A stretch of 64,000 nt of DNA. Origin: Cyanobacterium sp. Dongsha4. Its GTDB lineage: Bacteria; Cyanobacteriota; Cyanobacteriia; Cyanobacteriales; Cyanobacteriaceae. Position 1 is the first letter of the stretch. The number at the start of each line of letters is the position of its first letter. Below, one piece after another: positions 1 to 9,199 of the stretch. The position numbers and the translations under genes were made by a program. The notes below the pieces were generated by a model. It did no database searches. It was not told where the DNA came from and saw nothing but the letters and a program-made list of their open reading frames with translations. The stretch covers positions 3,733,326 through 3,797,325 of the forward strand of contig NZ_CP084098.1 in NCBI RefSeq assembly GCF_036345015.1. The letters run 5' to 3'.

Positions 1-2
1 GG

Positions 3-122
3 TATGTTGCTAGTTCTTTTGAAAGAGCTTTTATGTATTTTATGGTGTTCTTTTCTTTCCCCGGAATGCTTTTATTAAGTCCTTTTCTGAATTTCCGTCC
101 TCGTCGTCGTGAATTAAGCTAA
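3..122 (+). CDS. ndhL: NAD(P)H-quinone oxidoreductase subunit L, 3' end only
   Basis: The window opens inside this gene. The 39 remaining codons read as the end of a membrane protein: [13 protein letters not shown], then a hydrophobic stretch with [18 protein letters not shown] and a stop at 120-122. This matches the C-terminus of NdhL, a small membrane subunit of the cyanobacterial NDH-1 complex in the thylakoid, which serves cyclic electron flow and respiration. The order ndhL, DUF3007 gene, trpA is common in cyanobacteria and supports the call. The start lies outside the window. Confidence 0.85.
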   Translation, partial: YVASSFERAFMYFMVFFSFPGMLLLSPFLNFRPRRRELS

Positions 123-140
123 CACAAAAATAATTAATTT

Positions 141-434
141 ATGAGAAGAATAGATGCTATTTTAATTGCCTTTGCCGTGTTTGTTGCGGGGGGCATTATT
201 TATGTAATATTTCAATATCTTGGTTTTGATGCCTATGATGCGGGTATTTGGAGTCAAGTTTTATTAGTTTTAGGTTTGCTTGGCTGGGTAGTTACTTATT
301 TATTTCGGGTTTTCACAAATAACATGACCTATCATAAGCAGGTTAAAGATTATGATGATGCTTTTTTTGCTAAACAGTTAGAAAAAATGTCTCCCGAAGA
401 AATTGAAAAATTAATGGCGGAAAAAGATAGTTAA
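141..434 (+). CDS. DUF3007 family membrane protein
   Basis: This 97-residue protein has two predicted membrane segments, about residues 6-27 and 38-58, followed by a charged tail with the pattern MSPEEIEKLMAE. Length, membrane layout and position directly after ndhL and before trpA fit the cyanobacterial/plastid DUF3007 family. Its exact role is not established; the ndhL linkage suggests a thylakoid membrane function. The ATG lies 18 bases after the ndhL stop, so the two are probably cotranscribed. Confidence 0.75.
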   Translation: MRRIDAILIAFAVFVAGGIIYVIFQYLGFDAYDAGIWSQVLLVLGLLGWVVTYLFRVFTNNMTYHKQVKDYDDAFFAKQLEKMSPEEIEKLMAEKDS

Positions 435-634
435 ACACTGAAAATTAATGGTTTTTTTCCTGTAAGGGGCGATAGGCAAAGACAATAAAAAATTAGTTTC
501 TCTCTGATACCATAAGGGTTGAATATATTCAACCCCAATATCCCAACACCCTAAGCCTCTACTTCCCCTCCGTCACCCCTTCTCCTCATCTTTTACTTAT
601 TACTTTTAGCTATATAAATTAAATATTTTTAACT

Positions 635-1429
635 ATGTCTTCTATTTCTCAACGTTTTGCTGAACTAAAAAAACAAGATAAATGTGCTTTAATTCCTTTT
701 ATTACTGCAGGTGATCCAAATTTAGCAACCACCGAAAAAGCTATTCAGATTTTGGTAGAAAAAGGGGCAGATTTTATCGAATTGGGTGTTCCTTATTCTG
801 ATCCTTTGGCTGATGGTCCTGTAATTCAAGCGGCGGCTACTAGGGCTTTGAAAAAGGGTGTTTGTTTGGAAGATGTTTTAAATATTGTGAGAAATTTAAA
901 GGGAAAAATTGAAATTCCTATTATTCTTTTTACTTACTATAACCCCATTTTTTATCGAGGAGCAGAAAATTTTTTGGGAATGATTGCAGAGGCTGGTGTT
1001 AAAGGTTTAGTTGTACCTGATTTGCCTTTGGAGGAAGCGGAAGGTTTTTTAAATACTGCACAGAAAAAAGGCATTGAGGTTATCCTTTTAGTTGCCCCTA
1101 CAAGTCCGATGGAACGCATCAAACATATTGCTGAGAAATCTCAAGGGTTTATCTATTTAGTAAGTGTGACTGGGGTAACGGGAGTACGTTCTGAAGTACA
1201 GAGTAGAGTGAAGGATTTAATTGCTCAATTAAAAACAGTAACAGATAAACCTATTGGAGTTGGTTTTGGTATTTCTGAGCCTTCTCAGGCAACTCAAATT
1301 AAGGATTGGGGGGCAGATGGAGTTATTGTTGGTAGTGCTTTCGTGAAAAAGTTGAATAATGATAATGAGGAAGAAGGCTTGGGTGCGATCGCATCTTTAT
1401 GTTCTGATTTGAAACAAGCCATCATTTAA
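635..1429 (+). CDS. trpA: Tryptophan synthase alpha subunit
   Basis: This 264-residue TIM-barrel protein cleaves indole-3-glycerol phosphate to indole and glyceraldehyde 3-phosphate, passing indole to TrpB in the last steps of tryptophan synthesis. The family signature [16 protein letters not shown] is present and puts the two catalytic acids at Glu49 and Asp60, the classical numbering. The glycine-rich phosphate loop GVGFGIS and the [10 protein letters not shown] segment are also present. Length is normal. A 200-bp spacer separates it from the DUF3007 gene, so it may have its own promoter. Confidence 0.97.
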   Translation: MSSISQRFAELKKQDKCALIPFITAGDPNLATTEKAIQILVEKGADFIELGVPYSDPLADGPVIQAAATRALKKGVCLEDVLNIVRNLKGKIEIPIILFTYYNPIFYRGAENFLGMIAEAGVKGLVVPDLPLEEAEGFLNTAQKKGIEVILLVAPTSPMERIKHIAEKSQGFIYLVSVTGVTGVRSEVQSRVKDLIAQLKTVTDKPIGVGFGISEPSQATQIKDWGADGVIVGSAFVKKLNNDNEEEGLGAIASLCSDLKQAII

Positions 1430-1551
1430 GAATAGGTTTTAGGTGTTAGGCTCTGGGTTTTAGTGTACGACTATTAATTTATAATTAATTAACCTGCTTT
1501 TTGTGAAATAATTGAAGATGAAGAATTCATAACAAAATTAAACCAATAACC

Positions 1552-2676
1552 ATGAAACTTAATTGGTGGAAACGTTTATTAAAAAATGCGATCACGAAGT
1601 TGCACCGCGCGATCGCTACACTTTTAATTGTGATAATTACTATTATTAATCCAGTGGGATTACATCCTGCCCAAGCAATTTTAGCTCAAGGAGATGCCAT
1701 CACCGATCCAGAGGCAATACTTCGTTATGCTTTACCCATAGATAATGATATTATCAGACAAATTCAAGGAGACATTGAAAAAATATCCCGAAATTTGAGA
1801 GCAAAACGTTGGGCACCAGTAGAAAAAGAAGTTCGTAATGCGGCTTTCTTACTTAAACTTCATCAAGATGATTTAGTACAAGGTGTACCCGAAGAACTAC
1901 AGCCCAAAGCCAGAGAATTAGTTACTGCTATCACTGAAGATGTGGCAAAACTACAAGAATTAGTAGAAAAACAAGATAAAGAGCAAGTATATCTGACCAG
2001 AGCCAGAATTCTTGATAATATAACCGAATTAGAAGAAGATATGGTGACAGGTTATCCTTTCACTGTACCCGAAGAATACGCCAATTTACCTCAACTTTTA
2101 GGAAGAGCGAAAGTAGAAGTTGAAACAACTCAAGGTAATTTAACCATTGTTGTCGATGGTTATAGTGCTCCTGTGACGGGGGGAAATTTTGTTGATTTGG
2201 TAGAGCGTAAATTCTATGATGGTTTACCCTTCATCCGTGCAGAGGATTACTATGTGTTGCAAACAGGAGATCCAGAAGGCAAAGAAGTTGGTTTTATAGA
2301 CCCAGATACTAACAAATATAGAGCTATTCCCCTCGAAGTTTTAGTGAAAGGAGAATCAGAACCTATTTATGGTTTTACCACTGAAGATGTAGGAATGTAC
2401 TTGGCTCAACCTGTGTTACCATTTAATGCTTATGGTGCGGTAGCTTTAGCTCGTCCTAGTACAGATCCTAATGGGGGTTCATCTCAATTTTTCTTCTTTA
2501 AATTTGATACAGAAGTAACACCGCCCGGGTATAACTTAATGGATGGACGTTTTGCTGTATTTGGTTATGTTACTGAAGGAGCAGACGTATTGGAGAAATT
2601 AACCGCCGAAGATAAAATTATTTCTGCCCATGTCATAGAAGGCAAAGAAAATCTAGTTGAACCTCAGCAAAGTTAA
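1552..2676 (+). CDS. Cyclophilin-type peptidyl-prolyl isomerase, TLP40/CYP38-like, lumenal
   Basis: This 374-residue protein starts with a basic N-terminus and a hydrophobic segment (about residues 20-36) ending in HPAQA, a likely signal peptide cleaved near residue 42. A helical region (about 50-170, rich in E/K/L) precedes a cyclophilin domain (about 180-365) with GGNFVDLVERKFYDGLPF and GGSSQFFFF. This two-part layout is that of plant TLP40/CYP38 and its cyanobacterial homologues, lumenal proteins linked to photosystem II assembly. Whether it has isomerase activity cannot be told from sequence; several cyclophilin active-site residues look altered, as is usual in this subfamily. Confidence 0.85.
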   Translation: MKLNWWKRLLKNAITKLHRAIATLLIVIITIINPVGLHPAQAILAQGDAITDPEAILRYALPIDNDIIRQIQGDIEKISRNLRAKRWAPVEKEVRNAAFLLKLHQDDLVQGVPEELQPKARELVTAITEDVAKLQELVEKQDKEQVYLTRARILDNITELEEDMVTGYPFTVPEEYANLPQLLGRAKVEVETTQGNLTIVVDGYSAPVTGGNFVDLVERKFYDGLPFIRAEDYYVLQTGDPEGKEVGFIDPDTNKYRAIPLEVLVKGESEPIYGFTTEDVGMYLAQPVLPFNAYGAVALARPSTDPNGGSSQFFFFKFDTEVTPPGYNLMDGRFAVFGYVTEGADVLEKLTAEDKIISAHVIEGKENLVEPQQS

Positions 2677-2966
2677 ATTTACTCTAGTTCAACACAAAAG
2701 ATTAGTACTACAAAAATATGGGATAGGGATGGGTTTCAAGTTTTTGGAGGATTGGGGGGAAATGAGTTAGGGGTTAGGGGTTTTATAAAAGTAGGGGAGT
2801 GGGGAGTAGGGAGTAGGGAGAATTAAAAATTCGGAAATTTTCTAACATCTAACACCTGAAACCTGAAACCTGAAACCTGTCACCTTTTAATTATCAACTA
2901 TTTACCTTTGCCCTGTGCATCCTTGCTTATTTCTTACCATCTTGACACCACTGCTTTTTGCAACCC
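2677..2966. repeat. Spacer with heptamer-type short tandem repeats
   Basis: The spacer between two convergent genes holds low-complexity repeats: GGGAGTA-type heptamers near 2795-2820 and three and a half copies of ACCTGAA at 2854-2879. Heptamer tandem repeats of this sort (STRRs) are typical of cyanobacterial spacers. I see no gene or clear terminator here. Confidence 0.7.
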
Positions 2967-3551
2967 CTAATTATCAATACTGATTTGCCCTTGACGAAGA
3001 ATTTGCCAATCTGAACCTATCCATTTAACTACTGTGGAAGCAATACCAGAAATTTTCAGGTTTTTCACCTCCAAGGCATAAACAGAAGGGAATTTATCTG
3101 CAATGTCAGACATATCCGTTAACGCTGATTCTCCTGAGAGATTGGCACTGGTGGTAGCTAATGCTCCCGTTTTTCTTAATATTTCTTGTGCGATCGCATC
3201 TTTGGGAACTCTAACACCAATACTATGAGGATTAAGAGGATTCATGGTGTGAGGAATCTTGTCTGATGCAGGTAACACCATAGTTAATGCACCGGGCAAG
3301 TGTTGTTGAGCCAAATTTTGCCAAATGTTTAATTCTTCAGGTGTGCCTTTTACATATTGCCAAATTTCTTCAATACTGCTTGTCATTAAGATTAGAGGCT
3401 TTTCTAAACTCCTTTGCTTTAATTCAAAAATTAATTCACTATGACTAGGTTTGACCGCTAAAGCTGGTAATGTATCGGTAGGAAAACTAACTACTTGAGA
3501 GGCGATCGCCTTTTCTATTAAAGTGTCAAGATTAACTAAAGGCATAATCAA
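2967..3551 (-). CDS. TsaC/YrdC/Sua5-family threonylcarbamoyl-AMP synthase
   Basis: This 194-residue protein has the YrdC fold hallmarks: SFPTDTLPALAV near the N-terminus, KQRSLEKPL with the conserved K-R pair for nucleotide binding, and ATTSANLSGE for the SxN motif. Family members make threonylcarbamoyl-AMP from threonine, bicarbonate and ATP for the t6A37 tRNA modification. Length fits the short TsaC/YrdC type without the extra Sua5 domain. It could be a YciO-like paralog; sequence alone does not separate these cleanly. Confidence 0.85.
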   Translation of the reverse strand: MIMPLVNLDTLIEKAIASQVVSFPTDTLPALAVKPSHSELIFELKQRSLEKPLILMTSSIEEIWQYVKGTPEELNIWQNLAQQHLPGALTMVLPASDKIPHTMNPLNPHSIGVRVPKDAIAQEILRKTGALATTSANLSGESALTDMSDIADKFPSVYALEVKNLKISGIASTVVKWIGSDWQILRQGQISIDN

Positions 3552-3681
3552 GATTTGAGATTTAAAGTTTTAGGTAGTGAATAATAATTGAGAATTTTAT
3601 TTTTAATTCTTCATTAATTTACCATCTTAGGTTAATCTTTTCTAGGGAAAGATAATTTATATATAAATTCAGGAGAATCTC

Positions 3682-4131
3682 GTGGAACGTACTTTTATTA
3701 TGATAAAACCCGACGGCGTACAACGTAACTTAGTAGGGGAAATTATCAAACGTTTTGAACAAAAAGGCTTTACCCTTGCGGGATTAAAACTCATGCAAGT
3801 ATCCCGTGAGTTAGCCGAAAAACATTATGATGTTCACAAAGAAAGACCCTTTTTCAATGGCTTAGTAGAGTTTATTGTTTCTTCTCCCGTAGTAGCAATG
3901 GTTTGGCAAGGAGAAGGGGTTGTGGCTTCCGCTCGTAAATTAATTGGTGCAACTGATCCTTTAGCCGCCGAACCAGGTACTATTAGAGGTGACTTCGGAA
4001 TTGAGATTGGACGTAATATTATTCATGGTTCAGATGCCATTGAAACCGCCCAAAGAGAGATTAGCTTGTGGTTTAGTGAAGAAGAAATTTGCTCTTGGGA
4101 AAACTCGATGAAACCTTGGTTAAAAGAGTAG
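3682..4131 (+). CDS. ndk: Nucleoside diphosphate kinase
   Basis: This 149-residue protein transfers the gamma phosphate of ATP to other nucleoside diphosphates. [18 protein letters not shown] opens the protein and NIIHGSDA carries the phospho-accepting histidine at about residue 115. The start is GTG at 3682, supported by AGGAG at 3671-3675 at normal spacing; no in-frame ATG gives a complete N-terminus. Length is that of a normal Ndk. Confidence 0.97.
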   Translation: MERTFIMIKPDGVQRNLVGEIIKRFEQKGFTLAGLKLMQVSRELAEKHYDVHKERPFFNGLVEFIVSSPVVAMVWQGEGVVASARKLIGATDPLAAEPGTIRGDFGIEIGRNIIHGSDAIETAQREISLWFSEEEICSWENSMKPWLKE

Positions 4132-4291
4132 TTAATTGAGTAGTGAGTAATAGGTAATAAGAAAAAGGAAATGGGAGAAATGAGGAAATAATAGACCGTT
4201 TTAAATTCATAACTCATCATTCATAATTATTCATTATTTGGGCTAATTTTAAGATAAGCTAAGGGGAAGATTAAAAGGAGATAAATATTTT

Positions 4292-4600
4292 ATGAGTAAA
4301 ATCGAAGAAGTCAAAGCCCAAATTAGACAAGGAAATTTAGAAGAAGCAATGGCGATCGCTATTTCAGAAGCCATGAAAATAGAGATTATGACGGCTAATA
4401 TCAACGGTGATGACTCCACAGCTTGTCATAGTTTAATTGATTTATTAGAAAATGAGATCGAGCATCAATTAGGAGACAAAAGTTTAGAAAATATCCATTT
4501 TGAAGAACTAGAAAATGCTCATAATCATATTTTGCAAAACGTGCAAAGTTTACAACAAATGTTTGTGATGTTAAAGCAAAATTATCAAGAATTATCTTAA
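4292..4600 (+). CDS. Hypothetical protein, short member of a tandem paralog pair
   Basis: This 102-residue, acidic, helix-rich protein is of unknown function. An AAAAGGAG ribosome-binding site sits at 4273-4280, 11 bases before the ATG. Its first 35 residues (KIEEVKAQIRQGNLEEAMAI) resemble the start of the next gene (YEEMKELIKENKLQEALLLA), and both then continue with MKIEIMT/LKLKITT-like segments. The two are therefore tandem paralogs. The shared part looks like a small helical module; I recognise no catalytic motif. Confidence 0.7.
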   Translation: MSKIEEVKAQIRQGNLEEAMAIAISEAMKIEIMTANINGDDSTACHSLIDLLENEIEHQLGDKSLENIHFEELENAHNHILQNVQSLQQMFVMLKQNYQELS

Positions 4601-4663
4601 TTATTATTATTTATAGTTACTATTAAGTTTACAAATAAATCTTAGAAAAAAGGCGTATTTACT

Positions 4664-5593
4664 ATGAACAATTATGAAGAGATGAAGGAATTAATCAAAG
4701 AAAATAAATTGCAAGAAGCTCTACTTTTAGCTTTTAGTAATAATTTAAAATTGAAAATCACTACAAAATCTAAGGGCAAGAAAGAAGATGTTATCGAAAC
4801 TTTGATTAATCTTCTTGGAAGAATAAGTAATAAAGTTAGTGATCCAGACTTAATTAATAATTCTACTTTAGATAACTCGGATACAATTAATATTGTTGAT
4901 TTCCATGAAAGACAAAGACAGTTAGCCTACGAAACTTGGCACAAAAATAGGGAAACTCTGATCGGAATTTTACAAATAATTTCTGGAAATTCTGCTACCA
5001 TCAATAAGTTTAAAAAATCAGAAAATAACGTTATTTCCATTAAAGGAAAAACAGATCAAAAAGAAACAGATTTCCAAGATTTTGGTTTTGCACAAGAAGA
5101 ATTAGACAACCATCAACCCCAAGAAGAAGAAGAAAACTGGGTAGATAACATTGTTGATAGCATTGTTGGAGGGGAAGAAGACGAAATTTCTCATACAGAA
5201 GACTTAGAACAAGACTGGGGTGATTTTATCTCAGAAGATGAGGAAAAAGAGTCCGCAGAAGTTATTATTAATTCCGAAGAAGAAAACTGGGATGAATTTA
5301 TCGACAACGATTATTCTGAAGACTCTATTGCTAATACTAATGGTGCTAACATCGATAATTCTTCTGATGGAGGAGAGTGGCAAGAATGGTTAGAGGAGGA
5401 TTCTATGTCTTCGGAGAATGAAGAAGTAATTAATAATGCTGTGACAGATAATTCATCAAACCTAGAAGTTGGAGAAGAATGGCAAGAATGGTTAGAAAAT
5501 GAAGATAATTCAGATAATGAGATTATAGCTAATGACGAAATGGAGGAAATTGATTGGAATGATGAAGACTGGCAAGAGGAAAAAATTAATTGA
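4664..5593 (+). CDS. Hypothetical acidic protein with repeated Trp-rich tail, paralog of the preceding gene
   Basis: This 309-residue protein has unknown function. Residues 1-110 are helical and related to the preceding gene. From about 140 to the end it is extremely acidic and probably disordered, with recurring tryptophan motifs: EENWVDNIV, EQDWGDFI, EENWDEFID, EWQEWLEED, EWQEWLENED, DWNDEDWQEE. The spacing suggests a repeated short linear motif, for example for binding a basic partner. It lies 63 bases after its short paralog, which lacks the acidic tail. No signal peptide is visible. Confidence 0.7.
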   Translation: MNNYEEMKELIKENKLQEALLLAFSNNLKLKITTKSKGKKEDVIETLINLLGRISNKVSDPDLINNSTLDNSDTINIVDFHERQRQLAYETWHKNRETLIGILQIISGNSATINKFKKSENNVISIKGKTDQKETDFQDFGFAQEELDNHQPQEEEENWVDNIVDSIVGGEEDEISHTEDLEQDWGDFISEDEEKESAEVIINSEEENWDEFIDNDYSEDSIANTNGANIDNSSDGGEWQEWLEEDSMSSENEEVINNAVTDNSSNLEVGEEWQEWLENEDNSDNEIIANDEMEEIDWNDEDWQEEKIN

Positions 5594-5639
5594 AGAAGAC
5601 AAAAGTGTTTAATTAACACGCTTCCCTAAAACCCCAACA

Positions 5640-5722
5640 CTCTAATCCCCTAATCCCCCAATCCACAAATACCCTGACACCTAACCTTGTCCGATATTCT
5701 TAAACCGAACTGAGGTTGAGTT
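5640..5722. repeat. One end of a dispersed inverted-repeat element
   Basis: A C/A-rich stretch of the CCCTAATCCCC type runs into CCGATATTCTTAAACCGAACTGAGGTT. The same right end recurs near 45205-45232 and 47383-47412. No matching left end is seen here, so this copy looks truncated. The repeat ends just before the 3' end of the minus-strand dndC-like gene. Confidence 0.55.
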
Positions 5723-7262
5723 AAGATTTAGTAAATTTTAAACTACCCCATGTTAATTTTTGTTGCAAAGTCTTGACATCTCCTGATTTTGCCGCTTCTT
5801 TTACTTCTTGAATATACTTAGCATTTGCGATCGCATCTTCTTGAGAACGGGAACTGGTTTCAAAGCATTTTTCAAGGGATTGATAGATGCCAACACGACG
5901 AACTTTAGTAAAAAATTGTCTTTCAATATCAAGTAACTTGGTCATTAATTCCAAGTGCATGGCATCCCCCTCGCACAATTCCTCTAGTAATTGCCATTCT
6001 TCACTGCCCAAAAGATTATTTCCTGCCCCAAGACGAGGATCAAAAAATTCTTCCCCTGTCACTTCTTGATAAATGCGAGGTAAACTATCCTCAAATTCGT
6101 GCTTTTCCTCTAACCAAATACGGCGAATTTCGCTTAACTCCTCGATGGTAATTAACTCTAAATTCTGGAATTGAGGAGGGGCATTTTTTTGAACACTTAC
6201 CTGTGCTTCCAATAATTTTCTTAACCAATATTCTCGCCACTTTTTGAGATAAGGTCCATGAATCGGTTGTATTGATTCATCCTGTCCATTATTACGGGTG
6301 AATAATTCTACTTTGCCATAAATACGCCGAAAATCTCTTTTATCCTTATCATCTCGAATATCCAACTCATTACGCAAATCTAGCAAAGGTTGCAACCAAT
6401 CTTTATCTTCATCGTTTTGAATCATGGCTTCCATGGATTTATCTTTACTTACCATCGTGCATACCCAACAACCAAAGCGAGAATCGCCACAACTAGGAGT
6501 AGAAGTATCCACCACCAAGGGGCATTCATTATCGGCAGTAGCACCTCGATAGAGGGTAAATAAATCTTGATTATCTCCTCCCCAAGGATTTTGATACTTC
6601 AGTAAATACAACCAAACTTCATCGGTACGCCAATCTTCAATGGGTGTATAGATATAGGAATTGGGCAGACGAGAGTTGATATTTAAACGAGCTCTAAATC
6701 TTCCCTTTGCGTGTTTTTCCATGCTTCTCGCCCTAGTAATACTTTCGGCTTTACGAGTGCCTAAAACTAAAATTACCTCTCCATAAGAACGCACATTTTC
6801 TTTGATAAAATTTTCCGCAGGTTGGATTTTCATTCTTTCTGTACACCAACGAAAACCATTACGAGGGGCGGGGTAGCCTTTGCCAATTAGACAAACCCAA
6901 AAAGTATTTTTTACCGCAGGATATATTAAATGAGGCTCAAAAGGCATATTTTTTTCTTGTGCAGTTTTTTTGATCCTTTCGAGACAATCTTTCACCCAAT
7001 GGGCAACCACTGGATTCTCTACCTGTGTATCTGTTGTAATTATATAGATTTTTTTGTGTCGTTTTTTTTCTGGTAAAGATGCGATCGCATTCCAAATTAG
7101 TTGTAAAATACAGGAACTATCTTTGCCCCCACTATAACCAATAATCCAAGGAAGAGAGTCTTGGCAGTACAACTCTTGAATTTCCGCCGTCAACATTTCA
7201 ATATCATTTACCAATTCCTCTAAACTGCGAGGGGGGAAAAGTGGAATTTGTTGAGTATTCAT
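5721..7262 (-). CDS. dndC: DndC-like sulfurtransferase (DNA phosphorothioation family)
   Basis: This 513-residue protein belongs to the PAPS-reductase-like ATP-pyrophosphatase superfamily. The PP-loop YSGGKDSS lies at residues 43-50. Further DndC-like features are NGFRWCTERMKIQPAE, LGTRKAESITRARSMEKH and the cysteine cluster SCGDSRFGCWVC, the likely Fe-S ligands. In known systems DndC supplies activated sulfur for replacing a DNA backbone oxygen, working with DndD, DndE and DndA/IscS. Here it stands alone: no dndB, dndD or dndE is adjacent on either side. It may act in another sulfur modification or with partners elsewhere. Confidence 0.85.
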   Translation of the reverse strand: MNTQQIPLFPPRSLEELVNDIEMLTAEIQELYCQDSLPWIIGYSGGKDSSCILQLIWNAIASLPEKKRHKKIYIITTDTQVENPVVAHWVKDCLERIKKTAQEKNMPFEPHLIYPAVKNTFWVCLIGKGYPAPRNGFRWCTERMKIQPAENFIKENVRSYGEVILVLGTRKAESITRARSMEKHAKGRFRARLNINSRLPNSYIYTPIEDWRTDEVWLYLLKYQNPWGGDNQDLFTLYRGATADNECPLVVDTSTPSCGDSRFGCWVCTMVSKDKSMEAMIQNDEDKDWLQPLLDLRNELDIRDDKDKRDFRRIYGKVELFTRNNGQDESIQPIHGPYLKKWREYWLRKLLEAQVSVQKNAPPQFQNLELITIEELSEIRRIWLEEKHEFEDSLPRIYQEVTGEEFFDPRLGAGNNLLGSEEWQLLEELCEGDAMHLELMTKLLDIERQFFTKVRRVGIYQSLEKCFETSSRSQEDAIANAKYIQEVKEAAKSGDVKTLQQKLTWGSLKFTKS

Positions 7263-7422
7263 GGCAAAAACTTAGAAAAAGGAACAAAGAATAATGACAA
7301 TAGCCTTAAACAAAAGTTTAACGTAGATAGCAAAAGAAATCCCTGTTAACTCATAATATCGGGTGTTAAGTTCAATATTTATTTTAATTAAGAGCAAATA
7401 GACAGAATGTCTCTTCTAATGG

Positions 7423-7674
7423 CTATTTGGAACTGGTAATCATCGAATAAACTTTAGAAGCCACTTCTTTAGGGGTTTTACAATCAAACATTACTAAAGG
7501 TTCTATTTCTAGCTGATATTCATCCTCAATATAACCACATAGCATTATCGCCTTGAATGAATCGATTCCGAGATCAAGTAAAAAAGTATCTCCATTAATT
7601 TCATTAATGCTATACCCTGTTAATTCTGATGTTTTTTTAATTAGAAATTCAAGAATAATTTGTAAATCTATCAT
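7423..7674 (-). CDS. Acyl carrier protein
   Basis: This 83-residue protein has the phosphopantetheine attachment motif DLGIDSFKAIML, with the modified serine at residue 39, and a normal four-helix carrier length. The open frame extends upstream to 7755, but that extension has no carrier-protein character and would overlap the region upstream of the divergent gene, so I chose the ATG at 7672-7674. It diverges from the TPR-sulfotransferase gene and lies near the acyl-ligase locus, which suggests a shared pathway. It differs clearly from the second carrier protein at 12017. Confidence 0.8.
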   Translation of the reverse strand: MIDLQIILEFLIKKTSELTGYSINEINGDTFLLDLGIDSFKAIMLCGYIEDEYQLEIEPLVMFDCKTPKEVASKVYSMITSSK

Positions 7675-7806
7675 TGATAATAACTTTAAGATTAAGATAA
7701 AATTTGAAATTTGTTTTTCTCTGAGATTACTAATATAATATGGCAAAATAGACAAAACCCAAGTTACCTAAAATTTCCAAGTAAGTCTATCAGGCTAATT
7801 ATAATT

Positions 7807-8844
7807 ATGACTCAAAATTATCCTCATTTATATCAAGAACTTTTTTATAGAAACACGAAAGATAATTTAGCTAAAAAAGAAGATTTCACACAAACTATTT
7901 CTATTTATAAAAAAGCCTTAAAATTAAATCCAAATTCAGGCTGGTGTTATCAAAATTTGGCAGAAATTACCGCTCAAACACCTGAAAAAGGATCTAGGGC
8001 TAAAGCAATTGATTTATATGCTCAGGCTTGGCTCTCTAATGCGAAAGAAGTCAAGGCTTGGCATGATAAATATCAGCTAATAACCCCAAATAAATCTCAA
8101 AAAAACTTAACTAGGAAATCTGTTTTTGTGACAGGTTGGGCTCATAGTGGTACAACATTAATGCTGAAGCTATTAAATAATCATCCCTTACTTTATGCCA
8201 TTAACTATGAAAGTGCTATTTTTACCAAGTCTGATTCAGAAATTGTAAGAATATTGCAAGTGTTTGATGAAATCTGTGATAAAAATGACACACGATATTG
8301 GGTAGAAAAAACTCCAGAACACATCTACACATTAGGAAAAATTTTTGCTCATCGCCCTCAAAGTAAAATTATTTGGATGTTGAGAGATGGTAGAGATGTT
8401 ATCTGTTCACAAATGAAATCTCCTCTTTTCAAAAATTTAGAATATGAAACTTTAGTAGATTATTGGATTGCTTCTATTATTGCAGGAATGAATTTTTTAG
8501 ATGATTCACGACTTAAGCTAGTTAAATATGAAGACCTAATTACTCAAACGGAGAAAACTCTACAACATATTTTTCTTTGTTTAGAAGAGGATTATACTTC
8601 AAAAATATTAGATGATCAGCAACAGCCATTCTACTATATGAACAATAAAAAAGTTACCAAACCAGAAAAATTGGAAGATATACGACACATTTTACAATTA
8701 AGAAACTGGCAAGTAAATCAGCCTATATTTGATGGCAGGGGACGCTGGAAAAAAGAAATGTCTGAAGAACAAAAAGAAATCTTTAAGCAAAAAGCACAAA
8801 AATATTTGGTCATGTTTAGTTATGCAACTGATGATAATTGGTGA
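7807..8844 (+). CDS. TPR-domain sulfotransferase
   Basis: This 345-residue protein has a short N-terminal tetratricopeptide-like region (about residues 20-90, with ISIYKKALKLNPNSGWCYQNLA) and a C-terminal sulfotransferase domain. The 5'-phosphosulfate loop VTGWAHSGTT lies at 108-117 and the 3'-phosphate motif IIWMLRDGRDVICS near 188-201. Such enzymes move sulfate from PAPS to hydroxyl groups of lipids, glycans or polyketides. I start at the ATG at 7807; an upstream frame to 7711 has no support. It is divergent from the acyl carrier protein gene and upstream of the radical SAM/acyl-ligase operon. Confidence 0.82.
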   Translation: MTQNYPHLYQELFYRNTKDNLAKKEDFTQTISIYKKALKLNPNSGWCYQNLAEITAQTPEKGSRAKAIDLYAQAWLSNAKEVKAWHDKYQLITPNKSQKNLTRKSVFVTGWAHSGTTLMLKLLNNHPLLYAINYESAIFTKSDSEIVRILQVFDEICDKNDTRYWVEKTPEHIYTLGKIFAHRPQSKIIWMLRDGRDVICSQMKSPLFKNLEYETLVDYWIASIIAGMNFLDDSRLKLVKYEDLITQTEKTLQHIFLCLEEDYTSKILDDQQQPFYYMNNKKVTKPEKLEDIRHILQLRNWQVNQPIFDGRGRWKKEMSEEQKEIFKQKAQKYLVMFSYATDDNW

Positions 8845-9199
8845 GTAAAAAAAGCAAAAAAGAATTTACTTTATGGCTCTTTCACTTTGAGTCTGTAAAT
8901 TTTTGGTTAGGGTAGGAAATAGGACACAGGGAACGGGGAACAGAAGATTATCTAATAATAATTTATAACTTTTTAAGTTTGGTTTAACCTGACACCTTTT
9001 TTAAGTAAAAATTTATCATAACTACTGTAAAAAAACCTACTTTATTTGGCTCTGTATCTTTTTTTCATAACAAGTCTTAAGAAATAGATTGACAACAATA
9101 GAAAATGATAGTAACTTACTAACTTAAATTTAACAGTAATTAACTCTACTATTCTTTCTGCACTTAATACCATTTCTTTGGGGTCAAAAAATATATATA
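8845..9199. other. Spacer upstream of the acyl-ligase operon, no gene seen
   Basis: These 355 bases carry no convincing open frame. They hold AT-rich sequence, a G-rich patch near 8905-8945 and a candidate promoter near 9089-9117 pointing at the radical SAM gene. Confidence 0.6.
9089..9117 (+). promoter_or_regulatory. Candidate sigma-70 type promoter
   Basis: A perfect TTGACA (9089-9094) is followed after 17 bases by TAACTT (9112-9117), which fits a TAN3T -10 box. It would give a leader of about 75 bases before the radical SAM gene at 9200. No strong ribosome-binding site precedes that ATG. This is a pattern match only. Confidence 0.4.

Noticed and set aside
4023-4220. 65-residue minus-strand frame over the ndk end
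   Set aside because: It is antisense to the conserved C-terminus of ndk and shows no coding character of its own.
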